From CAZDBA01 sp964503615 (GTDB taxonomy: Bacteria > Planctomycetota > Planctomycetia > Pirellulales > Pirellulaceae): a DNA stretch of 17,749 nucleotides. Numbering within the stretch: position 1 is the first letter of the stretch; each line of letters begins with the position of its first letter. The position numbers and the translations under genes were made by a program. The notes under the pieces were generated by a model that worked only from the letters and a program-made list of their open reading frames with translations, was not told the origin of the DNA and ran no database searches. Of the stretch, positions 16,252 through 17,749 are shown in pieces. Location of the stretch: NCBI GenBank assembly GCA_964503615.1, contig CAZDBA010000104.1:1-17749 (forward strand), written 5' to 3'.

Positions 16252-17661
16252 ATGATGAGCACTATTCTAAAGATGGCCCTGGTGGCCTTACTTGCTTTTT
16301 TTGTGGCTGCTTCTATCACCTGGAACGCCAACGGGAAAACCGGGCCGCAAGGAATAGACGTCTCTACCAAAGCTGACACAACACAGGGTACCGATCTCGT
16401 TGGTATCGAACGCTTTCTGGAAATGCTCAATGATGACCCGGTGCTGTTGAGGAACAACCTCGCCCAGATAGAAACAAATTGGAATGCTTCGTACGTTTCC
16501 ATGCTCTTGGACGTCTATCGCTTCCTACCTCCTCGAGAGCGAGCCCTTGTCACTGGACTTTTGCAGTCCAAGACGGGCAACGAATTCGGGAACGACTACA
16601 ACCGATGGATTCAGTGGAGTTGGGAACAGGACGTTGAGCAGCATCCTCAGTATGCCGATTTTAAATCAACACTTTACAGCAGAATTGACCCACGCTTCGG
16701 TGAGTATTTTGAAGAAACCGATGACGCTACCATCCGCCTGGATGAGATCCGCTGGGGTGGTGTTGTACGCGATGGCATTCCCCCTCTAAAGAATCCCAAA
16801 ATGCTGACCGCCGATCAGGCGAACTACCTTGCTGATACCGACGTCGTTTTCGGCATCGAGCTCAACGGCGATGCACGGGCTTACCCCAAGCGAATCCTGG
16901 CTTGGCATGAGATGTTCAAAGACACGATTGGCGGCGAATCGTTCTGCGGCGTCTACTGAACGCTTTGCGGAGCTCTGATCGTGTATCAGACAGAATTCGA
17001 AGGCATCCATTACGAACTGGGAACAAGCGGATTTTTGTACCGCTCAAACAAACTCATGTATGACCATGGAACCAAGTCGTTCTGGTCAACGCTTCAAGGC
17101 GAACCAGTCGTCGGCCCATTGGTCGGCAAGGGAATAAAACTGGAACAACGCTACCTCGTCACCACGACCTGGGGCGAATGGAAAGCCCGCCACCCTGACA
17201 CCACGGCTCTCTCTTTGAATACGGGTCATCTTCGCGATTACGGCGAAGGAGTTGCCTACAGAGACTACTTTGGAACTGACGAGTTAATGTTCACCGTGCC
17301 CAAGATTGACACACGACTTCTAAACAAAGATCAAGTGCTTGTGTTCCGGAACGAAACCGAACAATTGGCGATCGCAATCAAGTATCTAGCCCAGAAACGT
17401 GTTCATCACGACTCAATAGGCGAACAGAACATTGTTGTGCTGGCCGATGACGACGGTACCAGCCGCGCGTTTGAAGTGGGAGAAATCAAATTCGAATCGT
17501 GGAACGGAGTCGACATGGCAATCGATACCAGTGGCCAACAATGGAAAGTCCTCGAAGACAGCCTCGTAGCCAACGGCAACAAGCTAAACCGAATGCCATC
17601 GCACAACGCATTCTGGTTCGGCTGGGTCGCCCAATTTCCCGAAACCCGTTTGGTGAAGTAG
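16252..17661 (+). CDS. DUF3179 selenoprotein candidate (in-frame TGA read as Sec)
   Basis: This is read as one 469-residue protein interrupted by TGA at 16957-16959 (codon 236). Both halves are in the same frame and together give a full DUF3179 protein. An N-terminal hydrophobic segment (about 7-24) is an export signal or anchor. A helical region (about 45-190) precedes the domain, which contains NGDARAYPKRILAWHE (205-220), ESFCGVY-U-TLCGALIVY (229-245), GTSGFLYRSN (257-266), YDHGTKSFWSTLQGE (270-284) and TTWGEWKARHPDT. Family members have YCxLCG at this point, so the TGA replaces the first Cys of CxxC and gives U236-T-L-C239, a redox-type motif. C232 lies nearby. No frameshift or other stop is present, and family conservation resumes at once after the TGA. 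The molecular function of DUF3179 is not established. I dimly recall that annotation pipelines already name some members (seleno)protein. The alternatives are a nonsense mutation or a sequencing error. Confidence 0.8.
16957..16990 (+). promoter_or_regulatory. Candidate bacterial SECIS element with its UGA
   Basis: After the UGA (16957-16959), a 6-bp perfect stem (UCUGAU at 16974-16979 with AUCAGA at 16985-16990) closes a 5-base loop CGUGU. The loop G is at 16981, 21 bases after the UGA, with a GU step as in the E. coli fdhF loop. Bacterial SECIS hairpins lie within the coding region just downstream of the UGA, with the loop G about 16-37 bases away, so position and shape fit. A lower stem is not obvious: GCUU at 16962-16965 could pair with a bulged AAGGC further down. 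Confidence 0.6.
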
Positions 17662-17707
17662 TCATACGAAGCCTAGCCTGACTCTCTTCCTCCACGGCTT
17701 CGCGCAC

Positions 17708-17742
17708 AAAAAAAGCCTGGAAAACGAATGTTTCCAGGCTTT
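17708..17742. terminator. Bidirectional intrinsic terminator
   Basis: A perfect 12-bp stem (AAAGCCTGGAAA at 17712-17723, TTTCCAGGCTTT at 17731-17742) encloses the 7-base loop ACGAATG. The A-run at 17708-17714 becomes a seven-base T-run on the minus strand, giving a strong terminator there. On the plus strand it is followed by only a short TTT (the end of the stem). It lies 46 bases after the DUF3179 stop and probably also ends a minus-strand gene beyond the window. Confidence 0.85.
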
Positions 17743-17749
17743 GTCGCAA

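Noticed and set aside
16957..16959. Pseudogene by nonsense mutation in the DUF3179 gene
   Set aside because: It cannot be excluded, since TGC to TGA is one change. The TGA falls on a redox Cys, a SECIS-like hairpin follows at the right distance, and the remaining 225 codons show no decay, so Sec is preferred.
16981..17661. A separate gene starting at GTG 16981
   Set aside because: It begins in the middle of a DUF3179 domain, in the same frame and seven codons after the TGA. It has no ribosome binding site and no N-terminal signal; reading through the TGA gives one complete protein.

Overview
The window is about 17.7 kb of moderate-GC bacterial chromosome. It most resembles a marine planctomycete of the Rhodopirellula/Pirellulaceae kind. 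That placement is an inference from gene content: a large exported Asp-box propeller protein, a secreted DUF1080 protein, a DUF3179 protein, poor Shine-Dalgarno use, and two palindromic intergenic repeats of a style I associate with those genomes. No phage, transposon, CRISPR, tRNA or rRNA was seen.

Layout, left to right. Bases 1-228 hold no recognisable gene apart from a promoter candidate. A secreted sortilin/VPS10-like beta-propeller protein (229-2598, +) is followed by a palindromic repeat and a type IV ABC exporter half-transporter (2821-4803, +). A small two-pass membrane protein converges on it (4826-5506, -). A sparse stretch holds at most one small ORF (5885-6148, +). Next come a translationally coupled minus-strand pair, a YcxB-like membrane protein and an exported DUF1080 protein (7546-6180). 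A probable Fe(II)/2-oxoglutarate oxygenase (7710-8483, +), a stand-alone M41 (FtsH-type) zinc peptidase domain (9060-8503, -) and an ABC-F ATPase (9273-11063, +) complete the first part.

From 11575 to 16036 lies a compact three-gene signalling operon. It encodes a response regulator with an HD-GYP c-di-GMP phosphodiesterase output, a sister response regulator with a degenerate GGDEF domain plus two CBS domains, and a soluble PAS-PAS histidine kinase. Both receivers share the same unusual insertion and very similar cores, so they look like duplicates served by one kinase. The likely output is control of c-di-GMP, with the second regulator acting as a sensor or effector rather than a cyclase.

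The most notable gene is the last one (16252-17661, +). It is a DUF3179 protein whose reading frame is interrupted only by a TGA at 16957-16959. The TGA falls exactly on the first position of the family's Cys-x-x-Cys motif, giving Sec-Thr-Leu-Cys if read through. Twenty-one bases after it is a 6-bp hairpin with a CGUGU loop, placed and built like a bacterial SECIS element. I read this as a selenoprotein rather than two genes or a pseudogene. A strong hairpin terminator closes the window and probably also serves a minus-strand gene just outside.
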